Shown: one piece after another, positions 51,355-60,965 of the stretch | How the letters are laid out: every line of letters starts with the position of its first letter | Position numbering within the stretch: position 1 is the first letter of the stretch | Assembly: GCF_003515685.1 (NCBI RefSeq) | Contig: NZ_QWEG01000011.1 | Coordinates: 62,001 to 126,000, forward strand | Direction of reading: 5' to 3' | Source of the DNA: Neobacillus notoginsengisoli | GTDB taxonomy: Bacteria > Bacillota > Bacilli > Bacillales > Cytobacillaceae | DNA length: 64,000 bases | Position numbers and translations under genes: made by a program | Notes under the pieces: model-generated | Told to the model about the DNA's origin: nothing | The model's database searches: none | The model's input: the letters and a program-made list of their open reading frames with translations, nothing else

Positions 51355-52298
51355 TCTTTTTCCTCCTTAAGGGCCCTAATCGTTTCACGGCAAGTCTCCT
51401 CATTTGAAACAGAATAAATGGCAACGTTTCTGTCGATTTTTTTGACCAGGCCACCAAGGACTTTTCCGGGACCAAATTCAATAAAAGTGTCGACGCCAAG
51501 CTCAATCATTTTCTTGACCGAGTCTTCCCAAAGAACCGGGGAGTACAATTGTTTCACAAGATTCTGTTTAATTTGATTCGCGTCTTCCATTGGGAGGGCG
51601 TCTGCATTCGCAATAACCGGTATGGAAGCAGTCTTAATTTCGGCCCCATCCAGCACTTCGCTCAACCTGTTGGCGGCAGGCTCCATTAGGCTCGAATGGA
51701 AGGGTCCGCTTACTTCGAGCATAATGACCCTTTTCGCTCCTGCCTCTTTTGCCTTTTCACCGGCACGCTTTACTCCTTCGACTGTTCCAGATATGACAAT
51801 TTGACCGGGGCAATTAATATTTGCCAATTGAACTGGATAACCAGAATCAGTGACAGCTGCTGTTGCTTCCCTCAAAGGAACCCTATCCAGCCCAAGGACA
51901 GCAGCCATCGTTCCAAGGCCGTCCGGCACAGCCTCCTCCATAAATTCGCCTCTTTTTCTGACGATGCGCACCCCGTCATCAAAGGTAATAGCTCCGGCAG
52001 CAACAAGCGCAGAATATTCACCAAGACTGTGTCCGGCTACATAGTCCGCTTCGATGCCAGACTCACGGAATAATGCCAAAAGTGCGGTGCTGGCAGTCAG
52101 AAGAGCAGGCTGTGTGTTGACTGTCTTTGTAAGCACTTCCTGAGGGCCTTCAAACATGATGCTGCTTAAGTTGTATCCGAGCAACTCATCTGCCTTTTTA
52201 AAAAGAGTTTTGCTCGGTTCATGATTTTCGGCAAGTTCCATTCCCATGCCTACAGTCTGGGAACCTTGCCCGGGAAAGATAAATGCAATTTTACCCAT
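51351..52298 (-). CDS. fabD: Malonyl-CoA-acyl carrier protein transacylase
   Basis: Loads malonyl groups onto ACP. Active-site Ser91 lies in GHSLGE, with FPGQGSQ at 8-14 and the catalytic His in GPFHSSLM near 200. The ATG at 52296-52298 (315 aa) is preferred over the GTG two codons upstream because GAGGTG is spaced correctly for it. It lies 15 nt after plsX. Confidence 0.97.
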   Translation of the reverse strand: MGKIAFIFPGQGSQTVGMGMELAENHEPSKTLFKKADELLGYNLSSIMFEGPQEVLTKTVNTQPALLTASTALLALFRESGIEADYVAGHSLGEYSALVAAGAITFDDGVRIVRKRGEFMEEAVPDGLGTMAAVLGLDRVPLREATAAVTDSGYPVQLANINCPGQIVISGTVEGVKRAGEKAKEAGAKRVIMLEVSGPFHSSLMEPAANRLSEVLDGAEIKTASIPVIANADALPMEDANQIKQNLVKQLYSPVLWEDSVKKMIELGVDTFIEFGPGKVLGGLVKKIDRNVAIYSVSNEETCRETIRALKEEKE

Positions 52299-52313
52299 TT
52301 TCACACCTCAATG

Positions 52314-53318
52314 TTAAGATTCAGTACGGGCTGCAGCAGAATCTTCTGCAGCTTGTTTAATTAGTCCGGTTACATTGTTAGAAACCATCTCGCGAGTTTG
52401 CCTAATCGCGCTAAAGATGGCTTGTGCATTCGAGGAACCATGCGCCTTGACGACAGGCGCTTTCAGCCCGAACAAGGCCGCGCCTCCGTACTCGGAGTAA
52501 TCCATTTGATCCTTCAGCACTTTTAAATCAGGTTTTAAAACAGCTGCAGCAAGCTTGCTTTTTAGAGATGCAGTCAATGCTCCTTTAAGCATTTTGAAGA
52601 CTGACATCGCTGTCCCTTCGACGGTTTTCAAAACCATGTTCCCGGTAAACCCGTCTGTCACGACAACATCAGCTACTCCGTTCAGCAAGTCCCTAGCCTC
52701 AACATTGCCTACAAAATTAAGGTTGGATTCCTTTAATAGAGCATAAGCTTGTTTTGTCAGATCTGTGCCCTTCTTTTCTTCTGTACCAATATTCAGAAGG
52801 CCGACCCTCGGGTTCGCCGTCCCCCCCACCTTTTCCCAGTATACGGAGCCCATTAATCCGTATTGGAAAAGATGCTCTGGTTTTGCATCAACATTCGCTC
52901 CGACATCGAGCAGCAAAAACCCTTCGTTCCCGATTGTCGGTAATGTTGGCGCCAGCGCAGGCCTGTCGATCCCTTCTATCCGGCCGACTACGAACAGTCC
53001 GGCAGCCATGAGGGCCCCAGTGTTGCCGGCCGAGATGCAGGCATCTGCCTGTCCATCAGCGACCTGGCGCGCCGCAAGGACCATCGAAGCATTCTTTTTT
53101 CTTCTCACAGCCCGGACAGGCTCGTCTGTCCCAAGGATCACTTCTTCTGTATGTAAAATGGATATCCGGTCATGTCCTGAAAAGTGTTCCTTAATTTTTT
53201 TCTCGTCCCCGACAAGGGTAATTTGTATATCGCTAAAAAGGTCGGCTGCTTTTATGGCACCAAGGACGATCTCCTTAGGCGCATGGTCGCCGCCCATCGC
53301 ATCAATTGCCAGCCTCAT
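52314..53318 (-). CDS. plsX: Phosphate acyltransferase PlsX
   Basis: Converts acyl-ACP to acyl-phosphate, the donor for PlsY in phosphatidic acid synthesis. Signatures: [14 protein letters not shown] at the N-terminus, [43 protein letters not shown] and [16 protein letters not shown]. The ATG at 53316-53318 is chosen (334 aa): AGAGGTGG is 8 nt upstream, while the ATG at 53324 is too close to it. It overlaps the end of fapR by 17 nt. Confidence 0.96.
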   Translation of the reverse strand: MRLAIDAMGGDHAPKEIVLGAIKAADLFSDIQITLVGDEKKIKEHFSGHDRISILHTEEVILGTDEPVRAVRRKKNASMVLAARQVADGQADACISAGNTGALMAAGLFVVGRIEGIDRPALAPTLPTIGNEGFLLLDVGANVDAKPEHLFQYGLMGSVYWEKVGGTANPRVGLLNIGTEEKKGTDLTKQAYALLKESNLNFVGNVEARDLLNGVADVVVTDGFTGNMVLKTVEGTAMSVFKMLKGALTASLKSKLAAAVLKPDLKVLKDQMDYSEYGGAALFGLKAPVVKAHGSSNAQAIFSAIRQTREMVSNNVTGLIKQAAEDSAAARTES

Positions 53319-53898
53319 GTTCATTGCCACCTCTATTTTTATTTGAGCGGAACATTTCAAACTCGCCAATGAATACGGGCTCATTATTCACATAGCTTTT
53401 GACTTCCACAAACGTCCTGCCGTGTTCATGATCAAATCCGGTGACCTTTGCCTTTGCGATTACACGCTCACCCTCATGCACTGAACGTTTGAATCGCAAG
53501 GATGATTTGGCCGTTAAAGCAAGTTCATCATTAATGACCGCTACCGCAAGCGAGTTTGCCTGTGCAAACAAATGATGTCCACGGGCGATCCTGTTCCGTT
53601 TAAATACATGCTCTTTCTTGATATCCAATATGGAAATGGCGCTTTGATCCAGTTCCATATCAATAATCTCCCCGATGACCTCCTCAAGAGGGAGGGAGCG
53701 CACTTCATCTTCAAATCTTTTTTCGGCAACATGTTTAATCCGTTCCCGAAGCTCTGGAATCGATAGCTCGAGCCGGTCGAGCCTGATCGTCTGGACACTG
53801 ACAGAAAAAAGCTCCGCGAGTTCCTCATCCGTAATAAAAGGATTTTCCTTTATTGTCAACACCAATTCCTGCTGCCGTTCCTTTTTATTTCGCCTCAT
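53302..53898 (-). CDS. fapR: Transcriptional repressor of fatty acid and phospholipid synthesis FapR
   Basis: Represses the fap regulon and is released by malonyl-CoA. The N-terminal DeoR-like helix-turn-helix ([20 protein letters not shown]) is followed by a C-terminal hot-dog thioesterase-like effector domain ([20 protein letters not shown]). The ATG at 53896-53898 is chosen (198 aa, MRRNKKER as in B. subtilis); an ATG 15 bp upstream has a poorer site. A FapR operator overlaps its own promoter, showing autoregulation. Confidence 0.96.
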   Translation of the reverse strand: MRRNKKERQQELVLTIKENPFITDEELAELFSVSVQTIRLDRLELSIPELRERIKHVAEKRFEDEVRSLPLEEVIGEIIDMELDQSAISILDIKKEHVFKRNRIARGHHLFAQANSLAVAVINDELALTAKSSLRFKRSVHEGERVIAKAKVTGFDHEHGRTFVEVKSYVNNEPVFIGEFEMFRSNKNRGGNEHEAGN

Positions 53899-53918
53899 CC
53901 GATCCACCGCCATTACTC

Positions 53919-53935
53919 TTATGACTAGGTACTAA
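53919..53935 (-). promoter_or_regulatory. FapR operator
   Basis: The 17 bp read TTAGTACCTAGTCATAA on the minus strand, close to the established FapR consensus TTAGTACCAGRTACTAA. It covers the predicted start point of the fapR-plsX-fabD-fabG transcript. Confidence 0.85.
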
Positions 53936-53939
53936 TAGT

Positions 53940-53968
53940 AGTATATAAGCAAGATATCTAGAATGCAA
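53940..53968 (-). promoter_or_regulatory. Promoter of fapR-plsX-fabD-fabG
   Basis: On the minus strand: TTGCAT, a 17-nt spacer, then TATACT, immediately upstream of the FapR operator. Confidence 0.65.
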
Positions 53969-53969
53969 G

Positions 53970-54018
53970 ACAAAAAAATGCTTGAAAGGGGGATCAATCA
54001 AGCTTCTCCCCTTTCAAC
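53970..54018 (-). terminator. Terminator of recG
   Basis: Stem TTGAAAGGGGA / TCCCCCTTTCAA with a roughly 12-nt loop overlaps the recG stop codon and is followed by TTTTTTT on the minus strand. Confidence 0.8.
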
Positions 54019-56042
54019 ACCCCGGCCTCCTCGAGTTCAGTACGGAGTCTCCCGTATTCAGGTGCTTCCCAAAACGCCCTTGACTGGACAAGTTTTGCGG
54101 CATCATCCCTCGCTGTTTCCAAAGCCCGGTAATCATGGACCATGTCAGCTACTTTGAATTCTGGGACGCCACTTTGCTTTTTGCCAAAGAAATCCCCCGG
54201 TCCTCTTAACTCTAAATCTTTTTCACTCACAACAAAGCCATCATTTGTTTCAGTCATGATCTTCATTCGTTCTTTCCCGATTTCTGATTTCGGTTCAGCC
54301 AAGAGGATGCAATACGACTGATCACTTCCCCTGCCAACCCTTCCTCGAAGCTGATGGAGTTGTGCAAGCCCGAACCGCTCTGCATCATATATAACCATCA
54401 CTGTAGCATTTGGCACATTGACGCCCACTTCAACCACCGTTGTCGATACAAGAATCTGGATTTGATTTTCTGCGAACGACCGCATCACCTCTTCCTTTTC
54501 GGCAGAAGGCAGACGGCCGTGCATAAGGCCGACTTTGAAACGGTTTTGGAAATAGAAGGTGAGTGAACTGTGGACGTCTATCGCATTTTGTACGTCCAGT
54601 TTGTCGGATTCCTCAATAAGCGGGCAAATGACATAAGCCTGACGTCCCTTGTGCAATTCCTTCTCGATAAACCCAAGCACCCGCTCAAGCATATCTTCGC
54701 GCGCCCAGTATGTTTCAATCGTTTTCCGGCCGGCCGGCATTTCATCAATGACAGATACATCCATCTCACCAAAGACAGTGATAGCCAGAGTCCTTGGAAT
54801 CGGAGTAGCCGTCATAAAGAGCACATCGGGTTTTTCTCCCTTTTCCCTTAAAATTCTGCGCTGTTCGACCCCAAACCGATGCTGCTCATCCGTAATAACA
54901 AATCCAAGTCTAGCAAAAGAAACTTCCTCCTGAATGAGTGCATGGGTTCCAACAAGAATATCGATCTTTCCTTCAGCTAATTCCGCTAGTAGTTCTTTTC
55001 TCGCTTTTCCTTTTACTGAACTTGTTAAAAGCGCGCATCTGACATGAAAGGGATCGAAAATCTCTTTTAAAGAAGCTGCATGCTGTTCCGCCAGAATTTC
55101 TGTTGGGACCATCAAAGCTCCCTGCCTACCCGTGGTTACACTGGCATACAAACAAATGGCCGCGACGACAGTCTTCCCTGAACCAACGTCCCCCTGAAGC
55201 AGGCGGTTCATCCTGTACGGGGATTTCATATCAGTAAGGATTTCATTCACGACTCTTTTTTGTGCGCCTGTCAGCGGAAATGGGAGACGGTCTATAAATT
55301 CTTTTACCTTATCCAAATCATATTTCTGGACGATCCCCGGGGTTTGCTCCCGCTCAATTTTCCTAAGGGCCTGCATTTTCAGCTGGAAGGATAGGAACTC
55401 TTCGTAAACAAACCGGCGCCTCGCCTTTTGAACATCTTCCGGTATTTCAGGAAAATGCATCGTTTCAAGCGCCTCTCTCCGGTTTGGAAGCCTGTATTTC
55501 CTGACTAACCCATCCGGCAGCGTTTCTTCAATATCGTCCCCATACATAGCGAATGCCTGAGCAATATACTTGCGCATGTTCCTCATTGTCAGGCTTCCCT
55601 TCAAAGCATAAACAGGTTCGAACAATTTCCCGCGTCTGTTTTCCCCAAAGTGCATTTCGGAGACCGTAATCGCCATCCGATGCTGGTCCCATTTGCCGGT
55701 AACCGTGACAGTTTCGTTAATCGTAATTTTATTCTTCAAATAAGGCTGATTGAAGATGATCGCCTGGACGAGATAGCGCCCGATGAGCAGGCGGACCGTC
55801 ATCCTGGACCTCTTTTTGCCAAAACGGGCAAGGGAAGGCTCGCTGTGAACCTTCCCTTCCACGGTTATTCTCTCATCATGCTTCACATCAGCGAGGTCGC
55901 GCAGCCTGTAGTCTTCGTAACGGAACGGAAAATGTTCGAGCAGGTCCTTAATTGTTACAATATTCAGGCCGGCAAGAAGATCTGCCGTTTCGTCGCCAAT
56001 TCCTTTCAGCACTTTTACTGATTGCATGAGGTTCTTATTCAC
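53994..56042 (-). CDS. recG: ATP-dependent DNA helicase RecG
   Basis: Remodels stalled forks and branched DNA intermediates. The N-terminal wedge/OB domain spans roughly 1-240. The superfamily 2 helicase core follows, with Walker A GDVGSGKTVVA, ITDEQHRFGVEQR, MTATPIPRTLA, STTVVEVGVNVPNA and HQLRGRVGRG. 682 aa. The GTG at 56040-56042 overlaps the sdaAA stop (GTGA) and gives the same N-terminal length as B. subtilis RecG; an ATG five codons later is an alternative. Confidence 0.97.
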   Translation of the reverse strand: MNKNLMQSVKVLKGIGDETADLLAGLNIVTIKDLLEHFPFRYEDYRLRDLADVKHDERITVEGKVHSEPSLARFGKKRSRMTVRLLIGRYLVQAIIFNQPYLKNKITINETVTVTGKWDQHRMAITVSEMHFGENRRGKLFEPVYALKGSLTMRNMRKYIAQAFAMYGDDIEETLPDGLVRKYRLPNRREALETMHFPEIPEDVQKARRRFVYEEFLSFQLKMQALRKIEREQTPGIVQKYDLDKVKEFIDRLPFPLTGAQKRVVNEILTDMKSPYRMNRLLQGDVGSGKTVVAAICLYASVTTGRQGALMVPTEILAEQHAASLKEIFDPFHVRCALLTSSVKGKARKELLAELAEGKIDILVGTHALIQEEVSFARLGFVITDEQHRFGVEQRRILREKGEKPDVLFMTATPIPRTLAITVFGEMDVSVIDEMPAGRKTIETYWAREDMLERVLGFIEKELHKGRQAYVICPLIEESDKLDVQNAIDVHSSLTFYFQNRFKVGLMHGRLPSAEKEEVMRSFAENQIQILVSTTVVEVGVNVPNATVMVIYDAERFGLAQLHQLRGRVGRGSDQSYCILLAEPKSEIGKERMKIMTETNDGFVVSEKDLELRGPGDFFGKKQSGVPEFKVADMVHDYRALETARDDAAKLVQSRAFWEAPEYGRLRTELEEAGVLKGEKLD

Positions 56043-56923
56043 TGTTTTATGTGCGGGATTCCAAAGATTTTCGCTTCCAGCATTTTGCCGGTTGGAGTCG
56101 CCGCCAACCCTCCCTGTGCGGTTTCTTTTAAAGCAGTTGGCATCGACTGGCCAATCTTGTACATCGCGTCAATGACTTCATCGCAAGGAATCCTGCTCTT
56201 GATTCCCGCAAGAGCCATGTCCGCGGCAACCATCGCGTTAGATGCCCCCATCGCATTTCGTTTAACACACGGGACTTCCACTAACCCGGCAACAGGATCG
56301 CAGACGAGTCCAAGCATGTTTTTCAATGTAATGGCCATTGCTTCGGCGCATTGCTCGGGAGTTCCTCCGGCTAGTTCTACCAAAGCGGCGGCAGCCATAC
56401 CCGCTGCCGAACCTACTTCCGCCTGGCAGCCTCCCGCGGCGCCGGAAATCGAGGCATTATTAGCGACAACAAACCCAAAAGCGCCGGATGTAAATAAGAA
56501 TTGGACCATCTGCTCTCTTGTCGGGTTCAATTTATGTTTTACAGCGAATAATGTACCAGGCACAACACCAGCGGAACCAGCCGTAGGAGTCGCGCAAATG
56601 GTTCCCATTGCTGCGTTCACCTCATTTGTGGCTACAGCCTTACTGACCGCGTCAAGCAGCGTTTCGCCGGACAAAAAATTCCCTTTTTTGATATATTCCT
56701 GTAATAAAACGGCATCTCCGCCAGTCAGTCCGGAGTGAGATTTGACTCCACTTATCCCCCGTTCAACAGCTTGTTCCATGACCTCTAAATTCCGGTCCAT
56801 CTGGCCGAGCACCTCTTCCCTCGAACGGCCGGTCACTTCCATTTCCTGTTCAATCATGATTTCCGATATTTTTACATCTCTGCTGGTCGCAAGTTCAACC
56901 AGCTCTGCTACGTTGCGGAACAT
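56039..56923 (-). CDS. sdaAA: L-serine dehydratase, iron-sulfur-dependent, alpha chain
   Basis: With SdaAB deaminates L-serine to pyruvate and ammonia using a labile [4Fe-4S] cluster. Candidate cluster cysteines occur in GTICATPTAGSAG, GGCQAEVGSAAG and GLVCDPVAGLVEVPC. The ATG at 56921-56923 is chosen (294 aa, MFRNVAELVELA), with GGGGTG 6 nt upstream. It follows sdaAB by 29 nt and overlaps recG. Confidence 0.97.
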   Translation of the reverse strand: MFRNVAELVELATSRDVKISEIMIEQEMEVTGRSREEVLGQMDRNLEVMEQAVERGISGVKSHSGLTGGDAVLLQEYIKKGNFLSGETLLDAVSKAVATNEVNAAMGTICATPTAGSAGVVPGTLFAVKHKLNPTREQMVQFLFTSGAFGFVVANNASISGAAGGCQAEVGSAAGMAAAALVELAGGTPEQCAEAMAITLKNMLGLVCDPVAGLVEVPCVKRNAMGASNAMVAADMALAGIKSRIPCDEVIDAMYKIGQSMPTALKETAQGGLAATPTGKMLEAKIFGIPHIKQ

Positions 56924-56952
56924 CCGCTTCACCCCTTTATTTCCCCAATTGT

Positions 56953-57615
56953 CTAATCAACAATTTTGGTCACTTTTAAGATATTAGGCAGTTTTTCTAT
57001 CTCGTTAAGTATATCCTGCCCAATATTATGGTCCACCTCAATGGTCATCAAGGCCATCTTCCCTACTTCTTTCCTCGAGACCTCCATGTGGCCAATATTA
57101 ATTTTATTGTTGGCAAGAATATTTGCCACATTCGCAATAGCGCCGAACCGGTCATTATGGACAACTAAAATTGCCGGATGATGGCCGGAAAGTTTCAATT
57201 CAAAACCATTCAGTTCGGTTATTTCTATTTTCCCTCCGCCGATTGATATACCAACAAGCTCAAGCTCTCCTTTATCATCACCAATCATAACTCTCGCTGT
57301 ATTTGGGTGATCTGCCAGGGCATCTTCTTCTATGAATCTAATTTTCATCCCTTTTTCAGTTGCAAGGTCAATAGCGTCAATAATTCTTGGATCATCTGTT
57401 TCAAAATCAAGCAAGCCGCCTACAAGCGCCACATCTGTCCCATGGCCCTTGTACGTTTTTGCAAAAGACCCGTATAGCGAAATGTTCACCCATTTAGGCT
57501 CCCGGCCAAAAAGGCTTCTCGCTACTTTTCCAATGCGCGCGGCACCAGCCGTATGGGAACTCGAAGGCCCAATCATGACCGGGCCGATGATATCAAAAAC
57601 ACTTTTATACTTCAT
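56953..57615 (-). CDS. sdaAB: L-serine dehydratase beta chain
   Basis: The N-terminal catalytic-subunit domain has MIGPSSSHTAGAARIG (residues 15-30). A C-terminal ACT domain (about 145-220, HNDRFGAIANVANILA) probably senses an amino acid. 220 aa. First gene of sdaAB-sdaAA-recG. Confidence 0.97.
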   Translation of the reverse strand: MKYKSVFDIIGPVMIGPSSSHTAGAARIGKVARSLFGREPKWVNISLYGSFAKTYKGHGTDVALVGGLLDFETDDPRIIDAIDLATEKGMKIRFIEEDALADHPNTARVMIGDDKGELELVGISIGGGKIEITELNGFELKLSGHHPAILVVHNDRFGAIANVANILANNKINIGHMEVSRKEVGKMALMTIEVDHNIGQDILNEIEKLPNILKVTKIVD

Positions 57616-57794
57616 TTTCCACTTCCCCTTGTCGACTCCGGGCAGAACCCGTTCATTTGTTGAAACCTATCCTTTATTTTACCGAATCTCAACGCGATTT
57701 GACAATTTTTTATTAAGTCTGTGCCAGTCTGTTTATTTTGCTCCTATTATAGGTTGAACTAGAAGTTTTCTTTTCATGGTGAATCTTTGTTGAT

Positions 57795-57930
57795 TTGCGC
57801 TTCACAAAGGAAAGCTTCTGAGAATAATCATCGCAGGGACACAAAGGAAAGCTCCAAGGAATTTGCATCGCAGAGACAGGCGATCTTTGCCTGTCTCGAG
57901 GCGGCTTTTTGCCTGTCACGAGGCACTTCG
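57795..57930 (+). repeat. Local direct and inverted repeats beside R1 copy 4
   Basis: CACAAAGGAAAGCT occurs as two near-exact direct copies about 30 bp apart. They are followed by GAGACAGGCGATCTTTGCCT and GCCTGTC(T/A)CGAGGC twice. Together with R1 copy 4 this fills the 573-bp sdaAB-fakA gap (57616-58188), in which no gene is visible. Confidence 0.55.
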
Positions 57931-58094
57931 CTTTCCGCGGGGCGTCAGTGGAGCCTCCTCGGCGCCTTGGCGCCTGTGGGGTCTCCACCTTGCCGCCGCA
58001 TCCCGCAGGACAAATGGCTACCTTGAATAGGCTTTGCACGAAGGAAATGCGATAGCATTTTCGAGGAGTCTTCGTGCCTTCCGCTCCAATCAAC
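57921..58094 (+). repeat. Dispersed R1 repeat, copy 4, interrupted
   Basis: The R1 core is intact (CTTTCCGCGGGGCGTCAGTG, CGGCGCCTTGGCGCC, GGGGTCTCCACCTTGCCGCC). After CATCCCGCAGGA about 50 extra bp (58013-58064) are present before the R1 right end resumes with GTCTTCGTGCCTTCCGCTCC. Confidence 0.75.
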
Positions 58095-58143
58095 CTACTT
58101 CCTTGGCTAATTTGTGTAAAAATTAATTTCAACCTATATAATT

Positions 58144-58187
58144 AACAAAAAAGGCATTCCCCTATCCTGGAGGAATGCCTTTTTTAT
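58144..58187 (-). terminator. Terminator after fakA
   Basis: 14-bp stem AAAAAAGGCATTCC/GGAATGCCTTTTTT (one bulge), ending 2 bp before the fakA stop, with a T-run on the minus strand. Confidence 0.9.
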
Positions 58188-58188
58188 C

Positions 58189-59865
58189 TTATTCGACTGC
58201 GAAAATGAAGGAATAAAGCGGTTGTTTCCCATCATGGATTTCAACTTCGACATCCTTGAAGTTTTCTTCAACAAACTGGGTAATTGCCTCGGCCTCTTCA
58301 TCCGTTACATCCTCGCCCTTTAGAATGGTGAGAATTTCAGAATCTTCATCAAGCATTTTGGCGAGAAGTTCACGGGCCGCAGCCGCCTTTTCCCTGCTCT
58401 TCACAACAATTTTACCTTCATTGATTCCCATGAAATCGTCTTTTTCGATTTCAAGCCCGTCAATGCTCGTATCACGTACAGCATAGGTAATCTGTCCCGT
58501 TTTTACATGGCTCATAGCCTCGTTCATCGCGGCTTCATTTGAATCCATATCAGTACCCGGGTTAAAGGCAAGCAATGCCGACAAGCCCTGAGGAACCGTC
58601 TTCGACTGGATGACGACGGCTTGTGAACCGATTACTTCTGCAGCCTGCTGCGCTGCCATAATAATATTTTTATTGTTTGGCAAAATAAACACCTTATCAG
58701 CGTTTACTTCTTCAATTGCTTTGACAATATCTTCAGTGCTCGGATTCATTGTCTGTCCGCCCTCGATCACGGAATGGGCCCCAATGCTTTTGAATAATTC
58801 TGCTATTCCCGAACCCATTGATACTGTAACAACCCCATATTCGCGTCGTTCCACTTTTTTGTTCCCTGTTACAAGAGGAGTATGGGTTTCACCAATGATA
58901 GTGGAATGTTGCTGGCGCATATTCTCAATCTTAATATTAATCAAACTTCCATACCGCTGGCCATAACTTAGGACTGTGCCAGGCTCTTCGGAGTGGATAT
59001 GGACTTTGACAACTTCCTCATCAGCAATGACGAGAAGAGAATCACCATATTTACTAAGGTCCTGCCTAAATAGTTCTTCCTTGAAAGTTCTTCCAGCAAG
59101 CTTGTCCTTTTCAAATCGGACCATGAATTCGGTGCAGTAACCGAATTCAATATCTTCTGTATTCATGTAGGCTTGAACGCTCCGATGGTGTTCGGCACTC
59201 ACAAGATCAGTCATAGATGGCATCGCTGCTGGCGAATCAGGAAGTTTTTCTCCCTTCAACTCTGCAAGGAAGCCTTCATAAACAAAGACGAGCCCCTGCC
59301 CGCCGCTGTCAACAACGCCTACCTCTTTCAACACCGGCAGCAAGTCAGGTGTCCTTTCTAGGGAGGCCTTTGACTCAGCAAATACCGCTTCCATTATTTC
59401 AATAATATCATCCGACTTCGTTGCTGCCTGTACCCCTTTGCGCGCTGAATCCTTAGCAACGGTCAAAATCGTTCCTTCAACTGGTTTCATAACAGCTTTA
59501 TAGGCAGTTTCCACTCCAGCTTCAAGCGCGGCAGCAAATTCTTTCCCGCCAATCGACTCTTTGTTCTCAATCGCTTTTGCAAAGCCCCTGAATAACTGAG
59601 ACAAAATGACGCCGGAATTTCCGCGCGCACCCATTAAAAGCCCTTTTGAAAGAGCTGATCCGACTTTGCCAATATGTTTTTGTACATTGTTCTTAACTTC
59701 CTTGGCGCCCGATGTCATGGACAGGTTCATATTCGTCCCAGTATCGCCATCCGGTACAGGAAAAACATTTAAAGAGTCAACCAGTTTCGCATTAGCTGAA
59801 AGGTGGTTGGCCCCCTGGATAACCATCTCCGCAAACTGTGCACCATTTAGTTCTTTCATAGACAC
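58189..59865 (-). CDS. fakA: Fatty acid kinase catalytic subunit FakA (YloV)
   Basis: Phosphorylates fatty acids bound to FakB carrier proteins, yielding acyl-phosphate for PlsX/PlsY. The N-terminal DhaL ATP-binding domain contains VPDGDTGTNMNLSMT (near 36-50) and MGARGNSGVILSQLFRG. A middle domain and a C-terminal DegV-like, FakB-interacting region follow. 558 aa. The GTG at 59863-59865 is kept because AGGAGG lies 8 nt upstream; an ATG two codons later is possible. Co-transcribed with yloU. Confidence 0.95.
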   Translation of the reverse strand: MSMKELNGAQFAEMVIQGANHLSANAKLVDSLNVFPVPDGDTGTNMNLSMTSGAKEVKNNVQKHIGKVGSALSKGLLMGARGNSGVILSQLFRGFAKAIENKESIGGKEFAAALEAGVETAYKAVMKPVEGTILTVAKDSARKGVQAATKSDDIIEIMEAVFAESKASLERTPDLLPVLKEVGVVDSGGQGLVFVYEGFLAELKGEKLPDSPAAMPSMTDLVSAEHHRSVQAYMNTEDIEFGYCTEFMVRFEKDKLAGRTFKEELFRQDLSKYGDSLLVIADEEVVKVHIHSEEPGTVLSYGQRYGSLINIKIENMRQQHSTIIGETHTPLVTGNKKVERREYGVVTVSMGSGIAELFKSIGAHSVIEGGQTMNPSTEDIVKAIEEVNADKVFILPNNKNIIMAAQQAAEVIGSQAVVIQSKTVPQGLSALLAFNPGTDMDSNEAAMNEAMSHVKTGQITYAVRDTSIDGLEIEKDDFMGINEGKIVVKSREKAAAARELLAKMLDEDSEILTILKGEDVTDEEAEAITQFVEENFKDVEVEIHDGKQPLYSFIFAVE

Positions 59866-59881
59866 AAAAACTTCCTCCTCA

Positions 59882-60244
59882 CTACGGGTTCGCTACACGA
59901 ACTCCCTGAACGTAAATATTTACCGAGTCAACCGTTAAGCCAACTGTTTTTTCGAGGGTATATTTCACTTTCGATTGCACGTTGTGGGCAACCTCGGAAA
60001 TTTTCGTTCCGTAGCTTACGATAATGTACATATCGATATGGACCTGGCCCTCTTCCTGGCGGACAATCACCCCGCGTGTGAAGTTTTCCTTCCGCAAGAT
60101 CTCAGTGAGGCCGTCCCTGATTTGGTTTTTCGAAGCCATCCCAACGATGCCATAGCAGTCTATTGCCGCGCCGCCTGAAATGGTTGCGATTACTTCATTT
60201 GAAATATCGATTTGCCCGAACTTCGTTTTCATTTCGATGGACAT
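59882..60244 (-). CDS. yloU: Asp23/Gls24 family protein YloU
   Basis: 120-residue protein of the Asp23/Gls24 alkaline-shock family. Staphylococcal Asp23 is membrane-associated and linked to envelope stress. Visible conserved parts: the N-terminal GQIDISNEVIATISGGAA, the central VHIDMYIIVSYGTKISEVA and the terminal VDSVNIYVQGVRV. It precedes fakA by 16 nt, as in B. subtilis. Confidence 0.94.
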   Translation of the reverse strand: MSIEMKTKFGQIDISNEVIATISGGAAIDCYGIVGMASKNQIRDGLTEILRKENFTRGVIVRQEEGQVHIDMYIIVSYGTKISEVAHNVQSKVKYTLEKTVGLTVDSVNIYVQGVRVANP

Positions 60245-60427
60245 GAACGTTCCCCCTTTTAATAAAAATCCAAAAGCAACTATTCTACTCGAGATTTGTC
60301 CAGCTACTGAGCCTCGGTACAGTGTTCTTCACCTATATCGAGGCGATTTCGCCATTCCTTCTTGCTCATTAGCTAAAGTCATTTTACTATAGTCCCGTCT
60401 TTTTTAAAAGTTATACTGCCCTTTAAT

Positions 60428-60457
60428 AATACAGCAACACTTTGGCTTTGATGTCAA
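60428..60457 (-). promoter_or_regulatory. SigA-type promoter of yloU-fakA
   Basis: On the minus strand: perfect TTGACA, an 18-nt spacer, then TGTATT preceded by TGC (extended -10). It lies about 185 nt upstream of yloU. Confidence 0.6.
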
Positions 60458-60489
60458 GGTTTTTTTCTTGAAAGCTTTTTGTTCATCTA

Positions 60490-60518
60490 TTGCAATCATA
60501 ATGGTTGTGTGATAAATT
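60490..60518 (+). promoter_or_regulatory. Candidate promoter of rpmB
   Basis: Plus strand: TTGCAA, a 17-nt spacer, then TAAATT. The following leader (60519-60635) contains GGGGA/TCCCC and CCGG/CCGG hairpins (about 60541-60580) before the ribosome binding site. With the yloU promoter this accounts for the 391-bp gap. Confidence 0.45.
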
Positions 60519-60635
60519 ATTAAAGTATCTTTTATAAACGGGGATAGTTTTATTTTCCCCGCACCGGATTTGTACCGGATATTGACACCGATCTCTTAAA
60601 AGTACTTGCTTTTGGATGTTAAGGAGGGAAAGAAT

Positions 60636-60824
60636 ATGCCACGCAAATGTGTTATTACCGGCAGGAAAACAACAACAGGAAATAAACGTTCTCACGCTAT
60701 GAACGCAAACAAGCGCACATGGGGTGCAAACCTTCAAAAAGCACGCATTCTTGTTGACGGGAAGCCTAAGCGCGTATGGGTTTCCGCAAGGGCGCTTAAA
60801 TCAGGCAAAGTTGAACGCGTTTAA
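60636..60824 (+). CDS. rpmB: 50S ribosomal protein L28
   Basis: The only plus-strand gene. Large-subunit protein of 62 aa, the same length as B. subtilis Rpm[21 protein letters not shown], then [19 protein letters not shown]. Only Cys5 is present and no CxxC pair, so this is the zinc-free form. The ATG at 60636-60638 has GGAGG 8 nt upstream; the in-frame ATG at 60606 lies in the leader. Divergent from yloU and convergent with spoVM. Confidence 0.97.
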   Translation: MPRKCVITGRKTTTGNKRSHAMNANKRTWGANLQKARILVDGKPKRVWVSARALKSGKVERV

Positions 60825-60831
60825 TACAATC

Positions 60832-60862
60832 AGAAAAAGGCATCCAAATGGGTGCCTTTTTT
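60832..60862 (+). terminator. Terminator of rpmB
   Basis: AAAAAGGCATCC/GGGTGCCTTTTTT stem with an AAAT loop and T-run, starting 8 nt after the rpmB stop. Confidence 0.85.
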
Positions 60863-60965
60863 GCTTATAAAACGATACCCCGAAGGCTCGATTTACTGGG
60901 TTACTATCACGAATTCGGTTCCTTGCATCGAATAAAACCGCGTTTAGTTGGTTTCCTACACGAAA

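Noticed and set aside
52765-53346. Plus-strand open frame of 193 codons opposite plsX
   Set aside because: Shadow of the intact plsX gene with no ribosome binding site.
56022-56738. Plus-strand open frame of 238 codons opposite sdaAA
   Set aside because: Antisense shadow of a highly conserved gene; Ala/Ser/Pro-rich translation without family features.
60483-60737. 84-codon minus frame over the rpmB leader
   Set aside because: Overlaps the rpmB promoter and coding start on the opposite strand; Cys-rich translation without homology and no ribosome binding site.
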